Below are positions 17,142 through 26,142 of a DNA stretch of 64,000 bases, piece after piece. The position numbers were made by a program, and so were the translations under genes. The notes under the pieces were generated by a model. The model saw only the letters and a program-made list of their open reading frames with translations. It ran no database searches and was not told the origin of the DNA. Each line of letters begins with the position of its first letter. Position 1 is the stretch's first letter. This DNA is from an uncultured Acetatifactor sp. (GTDB lineage: Bacteria > Bacillota > Clostridia > Lachnospirales > Lachnospiraceae): the NCBI GenBank assembly GCA_910584235.1, contig CAJTZD010000011.1, positions 1 through 64,000 of the forward strand, read 5' to 3'.

Positions 17142-18980
17142 TCACTCCACCGTCACGCTCTTGGCCAGGTTCCGGGGCTTATCCACGTCCAGCCCCTTTG
17201 CCACGCTGACGTAATAACCCAGGAGCTGCAGCGGAATCACCGCCAGGCTGGCGGAAAAGCGGGGATCCGTCTTGGGGATGTAGCAGACAAAGTTTGCGCT
17301 GTCTTCAATATTGTAATTACCGTAGGTGGTCAGTGCCATCAGATAGGCCCCTCTGCTCTTGCACTCCAGGAGATTGCTCCTGGTCTTTTCATAGAGCTCC
17401 TGCTGGGTCAGGATGCCGATCACAAGGGTACCGTCCTCGATCAGGCTGATGGTGCCGTGCTTCAGCTCCCCTGCCGCGTAGCTTTCCGAGTGGATGTAGC
17501 TGATCTCTTTCATCTTCAGGCTCCCCTCCAGGCTGATGGCATAGTCGATGCCACGGCCGATGAAAAAGACATCTTTAGCGTGTGCCTGCTTTGAAGCGAA
17601 CCACTGGATGCGCTCCTTGTCCTCCAGGAGCCTCTCGATCTTGTCCGGAATGGTCAGAAGCTCTGAGATAAGCCCCTTGTACCTCTCCTCGTCCAGCACG
17701 CCCCGGACTCTGCCGAACTCAATGGCCAGCACATAGGAGGCCGCAAGCTGGGTACTGTAGGCCTTGGTGGTAGCCACCGCGATCTCCGGCCCGGCCAGGG
17801 TGTAGAACACATGATCCGCCTCCCTGGCAATGGTGGAGCCCACCACATTGACGATGGCCAGGGTCTTTGCGCCATGTGCTTTTGCCTCCCGCAGAGCCGC
17901 CAGGCTGTCCGCCGTCTCCCCGGACTGGCTTACGATGATCACCAAAGTCTCCTCGTCCAGGAACAGCCTGCGGTAGCGAAACTCCGATGCCAGTTCCACC
18001 CTGACCGGTATCCCCGCCAGATCCTCCATCACATACTGAGCCGCCACCCCCACATGGTAGGCGGAGCCGCAGGCCACGATATGGATCCCCCGGATTTTCT
18101 CAATCTCCGGCTCCGACAGCCCTACGTCGGCCAGGTCGATCTTCCCCTCCCGAACCGCCGCGTTCAGGGTGTCCCGCACGGCCCGGGGCTGCTCGTGGAT
18201 CTCTTTCATCATAAAATGCTCAAAGCCGGCCTTTTCCGCTGCCTCTGCGTTCCATGTGATCTCCACCTGCTCCTTTTGGATTTCGTCGCCGTCCAGATTG
18301 TAGAATGTCACAGCGCCTTTCTGCAGGCGGACCAGCTCCAGATTGCCTATGTAGTAGACGCTGCGGGTATATTTCAGGATCGCCGGCACGTCAGATGCCA
18401 GGAAAGACTCCCCGTCCGCCACACCGATGATCAGAGGACTGTCCTTGCGGGCGGCATAGATTTCCCCCGGATAATCCCGGAACATCAGCGCCAGCGCATA
18501 GGAGCCCCGGATGCGCACGCAGGCATGATTGATGGCGTCCACAGGGGTGTGCTCGTATTTTTTGTAATAATAGTCCACCAGCTTTACGGCCACTTCCGTG
18601 TCCGTGCCGGAATAGAACTTGTAGCCCTTGCGCAGGAGCTTATCTTTCAGCTCCTGATAGTTTTCAATGATGCCGTTGTGGACGCCTACTACATTCAGAT
18701 CGTCGCTGCAGTGGGGATGGGCGTTTGCCTCGCTGGGCTCACCGTGGGTGGCCCAGCGGGTATGCCCCACACCGCAGGTACCTGCCAGGGCGGCGCCGTT
18801 GTTGGTCTTCTCCGCCAGAACCCGCAGACGCCCCTTTGCCTTTACGATCTCCACATTGTCAGTCCCGTCGCGGACTGCCATGCCCGCCGAATCATATCCC
18901 CTGTACTCCAGCTTGGACAGGCCGTCCAAAAGGATGGGGGCCGCCTGACTGTTTCCCGTAAACCCTACTATTCCGCACAT
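17142..18980 (-). CDS. glmS: Glutamine-fructose-6-phosphate aminotransferase (isomerizing)
   Basis: 612 residues. Makes glucosamine-6-phosphate, the first step of amino-sugar and peptidoglycan synthesis. The N-terminal Ntn glutaminase starts MCGIVGFTG, so Cys2 is the nucleophile; GHTRWATHGEPSEANAHPH follows. Two SIS sugar-isomerase domains come next (CGSAYHVGVAAQY, VSQSGETADSL; then FIGRGIDYAISLEGSLKMKE). The C-terminus LAKSVTVE is canonical. AGAGAGG lies 7 nt before the ATG. The upstream region is a tandem repeat, and I see no room for the glmS ribozyme found in many Gram-positives. Confidence 0.97.
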   Translation of the reverse strand: MCGIVGFTGNSQAAPILLDGLSKLEYRGYDSAGMAVRDGTDNVEIVKAKGRLRVLAEKTNNGAALAGTCGVGHTRWATHGEPSEANAHPHCSDDLNVVGVHNGIIENYQELKDKLLRKGYKFYSGTDTEVAVKLVDYYYKKYEHTPVDAINHACVRIRGSYALALMFRDYPGEIYAARKDSPLIIGVADGESFLASDVPAILKYTRSVYYIGNLELVRLQKGAVTFYNLDGDEIQKEQVEITWNAEAAEKAGFEHFMMKEIHEQPRAVRDTLNAAVREGKIDLADVGLSEPEIEKIRGIHIVACGSAYHVGVAAQYVMEDLAGIPVRVELASEFRYRRLFLDEETLVIIVSQSGETADSLAALREAKAHGAKTLAIVNVVGSTIAREADHVFYTLAGPEIAVATTKAYSTQLAASYVLAIEFGRVRGVLDEERYKGLISELLTIPDKIERLLEDKERIQWFASKQAHAKDVFFIGRGIDYAISLEGSLKMKEISYIHSESYAAGELKHGTISLIEDGTLVIGILTQQELYEKTRSNLLECKSRGAYLMALTTYGNYNIEDSANFVCYIPKTDPRFSASLAVIPLQLLGYYVSVAKGLDVDKPRNLAKSVTVE

Positions 18981-19026
18981 ATTTCAACCTCTCTTTCCGC
19001 CGTTGCCGAAATTTCCGCTATTTCCC

Positions 19027-19335
19027 TGCTTTCCGCTGTCTCAATTGTTGCCGTCTCTTCAACTGTTGCCAGTGATTCAACCGCTTCCGCTGTCTCAATC
19101 GTTGCCGTCTCTTCAACTGCTTCAGCCATCTCAATCGTTGCCAGCGATTCAACCGCTTCCGCTGTCTCAATCGTTGCCGTCTCTTCAACTGCTTCAGCCA
19201 TCTCAATCGTTGCCACCGATTCAGCCGCTTCCCGCCGTCTCAATCGTTGCCGTCTCTTCAACTGCTTCAGCCATCTCAATCGTTGCCATCGATTCAGCCG
19301 CTTCCGCCGTCTAAACCGTTTCCACACTCTCAGCC
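19027..19335 (-). repeat. 72-bp tandem repeat (coding minisatellite) between Nudix gene and glmS
   Basis: Units at 19081-19152, 19153-19224 and 19225-19297 (the last 73 bp because of one extra C at 19231-19233), with partial units on both sides. Read on the minus strand each unit gives a 24-residue acidic repeat (ETAEAVESLATIEMAEAVEE type). The open repeat frame runs to 18968 and would overlap the glmS start by 13 bp. The Nudix stop codon TAG (19311-19313) sits where other units have GAG. Confidence 0.8.
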
Positions 19336-19823
19336 GCTTCCGCTTCCAATAAGTCACGTCCGTCCAGAACGGCCTCCACAAGTCTGTCCCCCTCATAGAA
19401 CATCTTCAGGGAAAAGAAGTCCGCATCCTCCCCCAGAAGCCGGAAAAAAATCTTATCCCCCTCCCAGATAGGCAGCTCGCACACCGCCTCTTTTGGCACC
19501 CACTCCAATGTCCCCTCATTACAGTCCGTCATGACACCGGTATATTCGTCCGCCGTGTATAGGAACATGTATTCCGTATCATAGGTATCGGTACCGAAAG
19601 TAATAATCCCCCGCAGCCTCCAGGAAGTCAGCGTAAGCCCCGTCTCCTCGTACACCTCCCGCAACAGACATTCCTCCGGCGATTCCCCGGCTTCAAAATG
19701 ACCGCCTACGCCTATCCATTTGTCCTTGTTGATATCAACCTCTTTTTTTACCCGGTGAAGCATGAGATAACTGTCTTCATTTTCTATGTAGCAGAGCGTA
19801 GTCAAATTGCTTCGCATATCCAT
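19311..19823 (-). CDS. Nudix hydrolase (MutT-like)
   Basis: 170 residues. The Nudix box GHFEAGESPEECLLREVYEE TGL fits GX5EX7REUXEEXGU exactly (residues ~41-63). N-terminal TTLCYIENEDSYLMLHRVKK is like 8-oxo-dGTP diphosphatases, which clean oxidised nucleotides; substrate not proven. The C-terminus runs into the 24-residue acidic repeat (AEAAESVETV) and stops at a TAG within it, so the protein was probably longer once. AAAGGA lies 6 nt before the ATG. Confidence 0.88.
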   Translation of the reverse strand: MDMRSNLTTLCYIENEDSYLMLHRVKKEVDINKDKWIGVGGHFEAGESPEECLLREVYEETGLTLTSWRLRGIITFGTDTYDTEYMFLYTADEYTGVMTDCNEGTLEWVPKEAVCELPIWEGDKIFFRLLGEDADFFSLKMFYEGDRLVEAVLDGRDLLEAEAAESVETV

Positions 19824-20011
19824 TGCCGTCCTTTCCAGTCTTTTGCTTCCCTTATTTATATGAAACCATTAGCAACTATACCATAATATGCCAATGATTT
19901 CAAATTTTTTTCAAAGCTCCCCTGTCTTCCTTGCATTTCTCCCCATATTCCGGTAAACTGATTGCATGGATTTAGCAGAATATTTCCATTTTAGATAAGG
20001 AGGATCTGTAT

Positions 20012-20598
20012 ATGGAACTGAAATCACGAAAGGATGTCCCGGTGGAGCTGACCTGGGATCTGTCCTCCATCTATGTCACAGAGGAAGAAATGTCCGCGGA
20101 CATGGAAAAAATGAAAGCCCTGGCTGAGCGGATGGCAGCGGATTACAAGGGTAAGCTATGCACTCCCCAGGCCATCAACGCCTGTCTGGACGATCAGAGA
20201 GAGCATGAACGAGCTGCTGATGGCCCATTATCTGCTGAAGTCTAAGAACTATATCGAAAAGGGCCTCTCCATTCTGGGGGGAGGATGTGGAGATCTCCGA
20301 CGACGCGGCCCGGACCTGGATGCGTCAGCCCCATTACTACATGGGCCTGTACTCCTACACCTACAGCGCGGGGCTTACCGTGGCCACGGAAGTATGCAAG
20401 CGGATTGAGGCAGAGGGCGCGCCCGCGGTGGAAGACTGGAAGAAAGTGCTGGCTGCGGGGAGCACTTTGGATCCCATCGGTCTGGCAAAACTGGCGGGAA
20501 TCGACATTACCACAGATGAGCCTCTGTTGGACACTATCGCATATATCGGGGAGATCATCGCAGAGCTTGAGAGGCTGACTGAGGAGCTGGATGGCTGA
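20012..20598 (+). pseudogene. pepF: Decayed oligoendopeptidase F (M3B) gene
   Basis: Positions 20012-20190 encode a normal PepF N-terminus (VPVELTWDLSSIYVTEEEM) behind GGAGG. A second frame (from ~20205, NELLMAHYLLKS) holds a short internal PepF piece, and a third (20287-20598) the C-terminal part (MRQPHYYMGLYSYTYSAGL through IAELERLTEELDG). About 400 of the usual ~600 residues are missing, including the HExxH zinc motif. At least two deletions with frame changes are needed. Non-functional as a peptidase. Confidence 0.85.
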
Positions 20599-20619
20599 GC
20601 GCCTTACAACGCCCTAACC

Positions 20620-20662
20620 CCCCGCGGCAGATTCGACTTCGTACTCTGCCGCGGGGCTTTTT
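20620..20662 (+). terminator. Terminator after pepF remnant
   Basis: CCCCGCGGCAGA (20620-20631) pairs with TCTGCCGCGGGG (20645-20656), followed by CTTTTT. Confidence 0.85.
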
Positions 20663-20690
20663 GCTACAAGGGCGCACTGCCTGTTTCCGT

Positions 20691-22877
20691 TCACACCTCG
20701 TTCCATTCAATCAAAACGCTCTCGTACTCCCCGGGCACCCGCGCCAGGGTCAGGCCGGCGTTCATCCAGGTCCGGCCGCTGTGGACATGGCCGTTCACGG
20801 AGCAGCGGTACTGCTTTTTAGGGTCAAGCCCTTTTACGGCCGCATGCACCGGAAGCGCGTTCCCCTCCGCGGAAGTCATCACCAGCGTCAGCAGGGCGTG
20901 TTCTTTTTCCCGGTTCACGAACTCCCAGGCGCTAAACCGCCCTCCCGGAGCCTGGATACGGTAGTAGTCGCCCTCCCTGATAAGGGTATTGTACTTGTGG
21001 AACTGGGCCACTTGCTGCTTCACCAGCTCCTTTTCCTCCTCTGTAACCTTGTTCAGATCCAGTTCGTAGCCAAAGCTTCCCGCCAGCGCCACATGCCCTC
21101 TGGCGGCAAAAGAGGTGACGCGGCCGGTCTGGTGGTTTGGCACCGCGGACACATGGGAACCCACGGCGCTGACCGGATAGAAAAAGGAGGTGCCGTACTG
21201 AATCTGCAGCCTGTTCACGGCGTCCGTATTGTCACTGCACCAGATCTGGGGCGCATAGTAGAGCATCCCCGCATCAAAGCGCCCGCCGCCTCCGCTGCAG
21301 CCCTCCAGCAGCAGATTCGGGAATGCGGTCAGCAGCCGCTCCAATAGCTCATACATTCCTAAGATAAGTCTGTGGGACACCTCTCCCATCCGCTCTTTTC
21401 CCAGAGCATTGCTGTACAGGTCGCAGGTGCTCCGGTTCACATCCCATTTCACGTAGTCCACCGAAGCCTCCCGCAGAAGCCCCGACAGGGTCTCAAACAG
21501 ATAATCCCTCACATCCTGACGGCATAAATCCAGCACCAGCTGACTCCTGCCCCGATTGGGCTCCCTGCCGGGAATCCGCACCGCCCATTCCGGATGGGCT
21601 CTGTACAGGTCGCTGTCCTCGGAAATCATCTCCGGCTCCACCCAGAGGCCGAATTTCATGCCCATATCGTGAATCTTTCCGCTCAGCTCTGCCAGCGAAC
21701 CCCCAAGCTTCTTCTCATTCACGTACCAGTCTCCCAGGCCGCTGTAGTCGCTGTCACGCTTGCCGAACCACCCGTCGTCCAGCACCAGCATCTCTATCCC
21801 CAGCTCCGCTGCCTGTCTGGCAATGTTCAGAATCTTCTCCCCGTTGAAGTCAAAATAGGTAGCCTCCCAGTTGTTGATCAGGATCGGTCTCTTGCTGTGC
21901 TGGTATGCGCCCCTGCACATATGATTCCGCAGTATCCGGTGGTACTGATGGGAGAGCTTTGTCAGCCCCTCGTCCGAGTAGCTCAGGATCACCTGGGGCG
22001 CGTCAAAGGACTCCCCTGCCTTTAACAGGTAAGAGAACCGCCCGGGGTGAATGCCCATGAGCGCCCTGGTCTGGCCCCTCTGGTCCATCTGGGCGCAGGC
22101 CAGGAAATTGCCGCTGTAGGCCAGGCACAGACCGTAGCAGTCCCCATGCTCCTCACCGGCTGTGGCCTCACAGCAGATCACGGCCGGGTTGTACTGATGG
22201 CTGGAGGTCCCCCGCAGGCTGCCGATCTCCAGTTTCGTGCGCCCTATGGCTGTCCGCTCGGGTACCCGCTCCATGGCATGTCTCCCGCAGAATGTGATAA
22301 AATCATATGACCCGTACTGGAAATCCAGGCAGGCGGAGAGACACCTCTCCAGGACTACCTCTTTGTCTCCCTTATTCTCCACCCTGACGGCCCGGGTGAT
22401 TACGTTCTCTCTCTCGAACACTCCGTAGTACAAATACGCCGTCACATCCGAGGCTTTCTCCCGCATGGTGATGACCAAAGTGTCGCTCTCCTGTCCGCCA
22501 TCGTACAGGGCGGGCAGACCGGGCAATTTGTACGCGCCCTTTCTGACCTCATACCCCGCAAAGCGAAAATCCGCCGCCAGGCTTCCGTCCTCGTGCCGGA
22601 TGGAGACGCACTCCTCTCTGTAATCTCCCACGCCGCAGGAGGGAAGCTCCTGGGGCAGGCAGTCCAGGGAGTAGCTTCTGTCCCCGGCGGCCTCCGGAGG
22701 ATTCCCGGAAAAGCCTACGTCCGACCGGTAAATCAGGTCCGATACATTCTCCGCCTCGATTTTCTTTCCATAATAGGTATGCAGCAATACATTTTTTTCG
22801 TCCGCATACATCTGATATGTTCCGTCCTTTGTCTGCAGACTGAAGAGTCTGCCGTTTTCTCCTACCAGAATCGCCAT
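20691..22877 (-). CDS. GH36 alpha-galactosidase
   Basis: 728 residues. Hydrolyses alpha-1,6-galactosides such as melibiose and raffinose-family sugars. Nucleophile D479 in YVKWDVNRS and acid/base D549 in CSDNTDAVNRL are in the positions known for family 36. The N-terminal beta-supersandwich (residues ~1-330), the barrel (VLDDGWFGKRDSDYSGLGDW) and the C-terminal beta domain are complete. No signal peptide, so intracellular. The start at 22877 has AGGAGG 7 nt upstream; a longer in-frame version reads through a 43-bp repeat and is unlikely. Confidence 0.93.
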   Translation of the reverse strand: MAILVGENGRLFSLQTKDGTYQMYADEKNVLLHTYYGKKIEAENVSDLIYRSDVGFSGNPPEAAGDRSYSLDCLPQELPSCGVGDYREECVSIRHEDGSLAADFRFAGYEVRKGAYKLPGLPALYDGGQESDTLVITMREKASDVTAYLYYGVFERENVITRAVRVENKGDKEVVLERCLSACLDFQYGSYDFITFCGRHAMERVPERTAIGRTKLEIGSLRGTSSHQYNPAVICCEATAGEEHGDCYGLCLAYSGNFLACAQMDQRGQTRALMGIHPGRFSYLLKAGESFDAPQVILSYSDEGLTKLSHQYHRILRNHMCRGAYQHSKRPILINNWEATYFDFNGEKILNIARQAAELGIEMLVLDDGWFGKRDSDYSGLGDWYVNEKKLGGSLAELSGKIHDMGMKFGLWVEPEMISEDSDLYRAHPEWAVRIPGREPNRGRSQLVLDLCRQDVRDYLFETLSGLLREASVDYVKWDVNRSTCDLYSNALGKERMGEVSHRLILGMYELLERLLTAFPNLLLEGCSGGGGRFDAGMLYYAPQIWCSDNTDAVNRLQIQYGTSFFYPVSAVGSHVSAVPNHQTGRVTSFAARGHVALAGSFGYELDLNKVTEEEKELVKQQVAQFHKYNTLIREGDYYRIQAPGGRFSAWEFVNREKEHALLTLVMTSAEGNALPVHAAVKGLDPKKQYRCSVNGHVHSGRTWMNAGLTLARVPGEYESVLIEWNEV

Positions 22878-22893
22878 ACCGTTTCCTCCTATA

Positions 22894-22936
22894 TTTAATC
22901 GCTGCGCGATGGCACTAAAGATAAAGTCTCTTCGGC
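22894..22936 (+). repeat. 43-bp perfect direct repeat, copy 1
   Basis: Identical to 23015-23057 (begins TTTAATCGCTGCGCGATGG, ends TCTCTTCGGC). It lies directly upstream of the alpha-galactosidase ribosome site. Confidence 0.85.
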
Positions 22937-23014
22937 GCACAACCCATGAGAGAAACTTTCATTCGATAATGCTCTCTTGAAAGTTCCTCTCGTGCGCCTT
23001 CGTGACTTTTCGGT

Positions 23015-23057
23015 TTTAATCGCTGCGCGATGGCACTAAAGATAAAGTCTCTTCGGC
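23015..23057 (+). repeat. 43-bp perfect direct repeat, copy 2
   Basis: Second copy, 121 bp from the first, directly abutting the stop of the flavoprotein gene. Between the copies is an imperfect inverted repeat (GAGAGAAACTTTC and GAAAGTTCCTCTC). Confidence 0.85.
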
Positions 23058-23058
23058 T

Positions 23059-24429
23059 TTATGATTTTTCTAAAATCCGTCTGGCCACGTACACTCCGCT
23101 GGCGGAGGCATGGGACAGGGAATGGGTCACGCCGCTGCCGTCGCCGATGATGTAGAGTCCCTTATGTCTGGATTCCAGATTTTCGTCCAACTCTACCTCC
23201 ATGTTGTAGAACTTTACCTCCACCCCGTAGAGCAGGGTATCGTCGTTGGCCGTGCCCGGGGCGATCTTGTCCAGGGCGTAGATCATCTCCATGATGCCGT
23301 CCAGTATGCGTTTGGGCAGCACCAGGCTTAAGTCCCCGGGCGTGGCCGCCAGGGTGGGCGTCACCATGCCCTCCGCAATCCGGGTGGCGTTGCTGCGCCG
23401 TCCCCTCACCAGATCCCCGAAGCGCTGGACAATGACGCCGCCTCCCAGCATGTTGGAAAGCCTTGCAATGCTCTCTCCGTAGCCGTTGCTGTCCTTAAAA
23501 GGCTCGGAGAAATGCTTTGCCACCAGCAGGGCAAAGTTCGTATTCTCCGTGCGCTTCTCGGGGCTTTCGAAGCTGTGGCCGTTGACGGTGACGATGCCGT
23601 TGGTGTTCTCATTGACTACAATCCCGTAAGGATTCATGCAGAACGTCCGCACATTGTCCTCGAACTTCTCCGTCCGGTATACGATCTTGCTCTCGTAGAG
23701 CTCGTCCGTGAGATGGGAGAAGATCACCGCCGGCAGTTCCACCCGCACGCCGATGTCCACACGGTTGGATTTCGTGGGAATCTCCAGCTCCCCGCAGATT
23801 TTCTCCATCCATTTGCTGCCGCTGCGGCCTACGGAGACGATGCACTTTTCGCAGGTGTAGGTCTCCTCCTTGCAATGCACCTCGTAGCCGCCCTCTGTCA
23901 GCGAAATAGAGTCAACGGGGGTGTCAAAGTAAAACTCCACCTTTTCTTTCAGTTCCGCGTACAGGTTCTCCAGCACTACGAAATTGATGTCCGTGCCCAG
24001 ATGGCGCACCGAGGCATCCAGAAGCTTTAATTTGTTCTGCATGCAGATTTTCTTGAACCTGGTCCCGGCTGTGGAATATTTCTTTGTGCCCTCCCCGCCG
24101 TACTCCATGTTGATGGTGTCCACGTATTCCATAAGGTCGATGGCCTGCTTTTTTCCGATAAATTCGTGGAGGGTTCCCCCGAAGTCATTGGTAATGTTGT
24201 ATTTTCCGTCGGAAAAGGCCCCTGCGCCTCCAAAGCCGCTCATGATGGAGCAGGACCTGCAGCCGATGCAGCTTTTCACTTTCTCCCCGTCAATGGGGCA
24301 ATGGCGCTTCTCCAGGGCATGTCCCGCCTCAAACAAGGCTATTTTCAGCCGCGGATTTTCTTTTGACAGCTCATACGCCGAAAAAATCCCTCCCGGCCCT
24401 GCGCCTACTATGATGATGTCGTATTGCAT
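23059..24429 (-). CDS. COG2509-type FAD-dependent dehydrogenase
   Basis: 456 residues. N-terminal Rossmann dinucleotide fold YDIIIVGAGPGGIFSAYELS, a cysteine cluster CPIDGEKVKSCIGCRSCS (residues ~45-62), and a C-terminal FAD-binding segment GLYIIGDGSGVTHSLSHASA. These are features of the uncharacterised COG2509 flavoproteins. The cluster may bind a metal or iron-sulfur centre. The start at 24429 has GAGGAGG 7 nt upstream; the frame upstream runs through a terminator and is not coding. The substrate is unknown. Confidence 0.85.
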   Translation of the reverse strand: MQYDIIIVGAGPGGIFSAYELSKENPRLKIALFEAGHALEKRHCPIDGEKVKSCIGCRSCSIMSGFGGAGAFSDGKYNITNDFGGTLHEFIGKKQAIDLMEYVDTINMEYGGEGTKKYSTAGTRFKKICMQNKLKLLDASVRHLGTDINFVVLENLYAELKEKVEFYFDTPVDSISLTEGGYEVHCKEETYTCEKCIVSVGRSGSKWMEKICGELEIPTKSNRVDIGVRVELPAVIFSHLTDELYESKIVYRTEKFEDNVRTFCMNPYGIVVNENTNGIVTVNGHSFESPEKRTENTNFALLVAKHFSEPFKDSNGYGESIARLSNMLGGGVIVQRFGDLVRGRRSNATRIAEGMVTPTLAATPGDLSLVLPKRILDGIMEMIYALDKIAPGTANDDTLLYGVEVKFYNMEVELDENLESRHKGLYIIGDGSGVTHSLSHASASGVYVARRILEKS

Positions 24430-24504
24430 GATTACCTCCTCGCCTTTTCTTTCATGATACACTAGAATCAAGCTTAAGAAAAGAAAAATTTTGGAATACA
24501 GCAA

Positions 24505-24533
24505 AAAAGTCCGGAACCTCCTCCCGGACTTTT
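24505..24533. terminator. Terminator of the 25946-24593 gene pair
   Basis: AAAAGTCCGG (24505-24514) pairs with CCGGACTTTT (24524-24533); a U run continues on both strands, so it can work in either direction. Confidence 0.8.
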
Positions 24534-24592
24534 GCCTTTTGCTGTTTGTACTCAAAATATCCCCGTGACCTATTTCTCCGCTTAATGACGAC

Positions 24593-25255
24593 TCAAATGT
24601 CCCCCTCTTCTCCATGGGATTTTTCAGCTTCCGCGGCCCCATCGCCCCGCAGCTGGTTGCCTACGCCGGCCTCCTCGTCCTCTATCTCTTTCTTCACGGA
24701 CTGGATTTTCGTATCCTCCGCGATGGCCCGCATGATCAGGTTCAGATCCTCCGGCGAGAACATGCCGGCCGCTTTGGAGAGAAGCCCGATGCTGTTCCTG
24801 TTCACTTTCAGATGCCCGCCGCCGGACAGAGGGATATTCAGCACATTCTTCTCGTCCGTCATATCCCCCAGGCAAATGCTGTTGGTGCGCTCATCGCACA
24901 CAAACACAACGCCATTGTATTCAATCACGCCGTCCTTGGCCAGATGTCCGTAAGGCACCTTGGCCGCCTCCCTCATGCTTCCGATGGGGTTTGGCTTGCC
25001 GGCCACGGCGGCCTGATAAATCTTCTCCGCCTCCGACCTGCTGTCTACGCCTTTCGCTGCGCCCGCCTTCCCGTCGGTCTGGTCCTCTTCATCCACAAGC
25101 TCCGGTACCGGCAGATGCCTGCTTTCCGCATCCCATCCGCTGTTCCCGGATACCCCTCCGGCATATCCAAGCTCTCTAAAGCGCTTTCCCGCCACCTCCT
25201 TAGACCGCTTCGCCGGCAAGGCTTCCGTCCCTGCATATTCTGCTCCAATCCTCAT
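24593..25255 (-). CDS. Conserved protein of unknown function, partner of FliD-like gene
   Basis: 220 residues, soluble. The first ~70 residues look disordered. The central part (VPYGHLAKDGVIEYNGVVFVCDE to IPLSGGGHLKVNRNSIGLLSKA) reads as a compact beta-rich domain, followed by a helix (SPEDLNLIMRAIAEDTKIQSV) and a charged tail. I do not recognise the family. GGGAGG lies 9 nt before the ATG. It follows the FliD-like gene by 28 bp and ends at a strong terminator, so the two form one unit. Confidence 0.6.
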   Translation of the reverse strand: MRIGAEYAGTEALPAKRSKEVAGKRFRELGYAGGVSGNSGWDAESRHLPVPELVDEEDQTDGKAGAAKGVDSRSEAEKIYQAAVAGKPNPIGSMREAAKVPYGHLAKDGVIEYNGVVFVCDERTNSICLGDMTDEKNVLNIPLSGGGHLKVNRNSIGLLSKAAGMFSPEDLNLIMRAIAEDTKIQSVKKEIEDEEAGVGNQLRGDGAAEAEKSHGEEGDI

Positions 25256-25283
25256 GATGTCATTCCTCCCAATCTGTTCTTCC

Positions 25284-25946
25284 TTAGCCCCGGAAATTGT
25301 ACCTGCTTAGATAGGAATTGGCCAGGGCGCCGCTGGATGTATACTGGCTGGCAGCGCTTGCAGCGCTGGCAGCTGCGTTGTCCGCCGCCCTGGAAGCCAC
25401 GGCCCCCAGACGCCCTGCGAAATCCCCGGAAGCGCCCAGCGCCGCTTTTACTTTCTCCGCGTCCGCCCCTGCCAGCTTATCCTTATTCAGGGAAAGGGTT
25501 CCGTCATTCCGGACCATGATCCCGATTTCCTCCAGCTTCCCTTTGTTGGAGACGGCAATCTCTTTCATGGTCTGGCGGTAATAATCATTTAGAATGCCTG
25601 TGGATTTCCGCAGTCTCTCATAGGTGTCGTTGAAATGCTTCACTACATTGGCTGCGGTGGCAGTCAGGTCTTTGCCGCCCACATCCGCTTTCTCGGCCAG
25701 GAGCCCAAGCTGCTCTTCCAGGGAGGTAGCGGACTTCTCCAGCTTCTCATAATTGCTTCGGAGAAGCCTTGCGCTCTGGATACTGTTTGCATTCATCATC
25801 ATGCCCAGCCTGGTGTTGTTCAGGCCCGCATTTTTTCTGGCTGCGCTTAAAAGCGAGCTGCGCCTGGACGCTGACAGATTTGTCTTTCTCCTGCTGTGGT
25901 TCAGCATCTGTGTGGTAGTTCTTCTGATTCCGGTTCTGATCCTCAT
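25284..25946 (-). CDS. FliD-C-terminus-like coiled-coil protein
   Basis: 220 residues. A basic N-terminus (RTGIRRTTTQMLNHSRRK) leads into a long heptad-like helix (NYEKLEKSATSLEEQL), then NDGTLSLNKDKLAGADAEKV and an Ala/Ser-rich C-terminus ASQYTSSGALANSYL. The second half resembles the end of flagellar hook-associated protein FliD (NDGTLSLD... L...F...YTS.G.L). No flagellar genes are in the window. I infer a cytoplasmic or structural relative, not a true cap protein. GAGGG precedes the start. Confidence 0.5.
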   Translation of the reverse strand: MRIRTGIRRTTTQMLNHSRRKTNLSASRRSSLLSAARKNAGLNNTRLGMMMNANSIQSARLLRSNYEKLEKSATSLEEQLGLLAEKADVGGKDLTATAANVVKHFNDTYERLRKSTGILNDYYRQTMKEIAVSNKGKLEEIGIMVRNDGTLSLNKDKLAGADAEKVKAALGASGDFAGRLGAVASRAADNAAASAASAASQYTSSGALANSYLSRYNFRG

Positions 25947-26142
25947 TTCTTTTCCCTCATTTCTATGATTTCTATGATTTCTGTCATTTCCTGTGTTTAT
26001 CTGCTTATATTCCCTTTGTCCGCATTCACTGTATCCGCCTCCCGGTTCCGGCAGCCGCTCGTTTAACTCCCTGCTTCCCTTGGCAAGTACGTCGTAAATC
26101 CTTTCGGCGGTATGCGGTCCCTCTCCCGAAAACCATGTAACT

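Noticed and set aside
18981..19310. glmS ribozyme
   Set aside because: The region is a 72-bp tandem repeat; I could not find the ribozyme core.
17811..19352. 513-codon plus-strand open frame opposite glmS and the tandem repeat
   Set aside because: It is the antisense of glmS, has no ribosome site, and its composition (V/H/P/R-rich) is that of a shadow frame. The Val/Ser/Ala repeat at its end is the reverse of the minisatellite.
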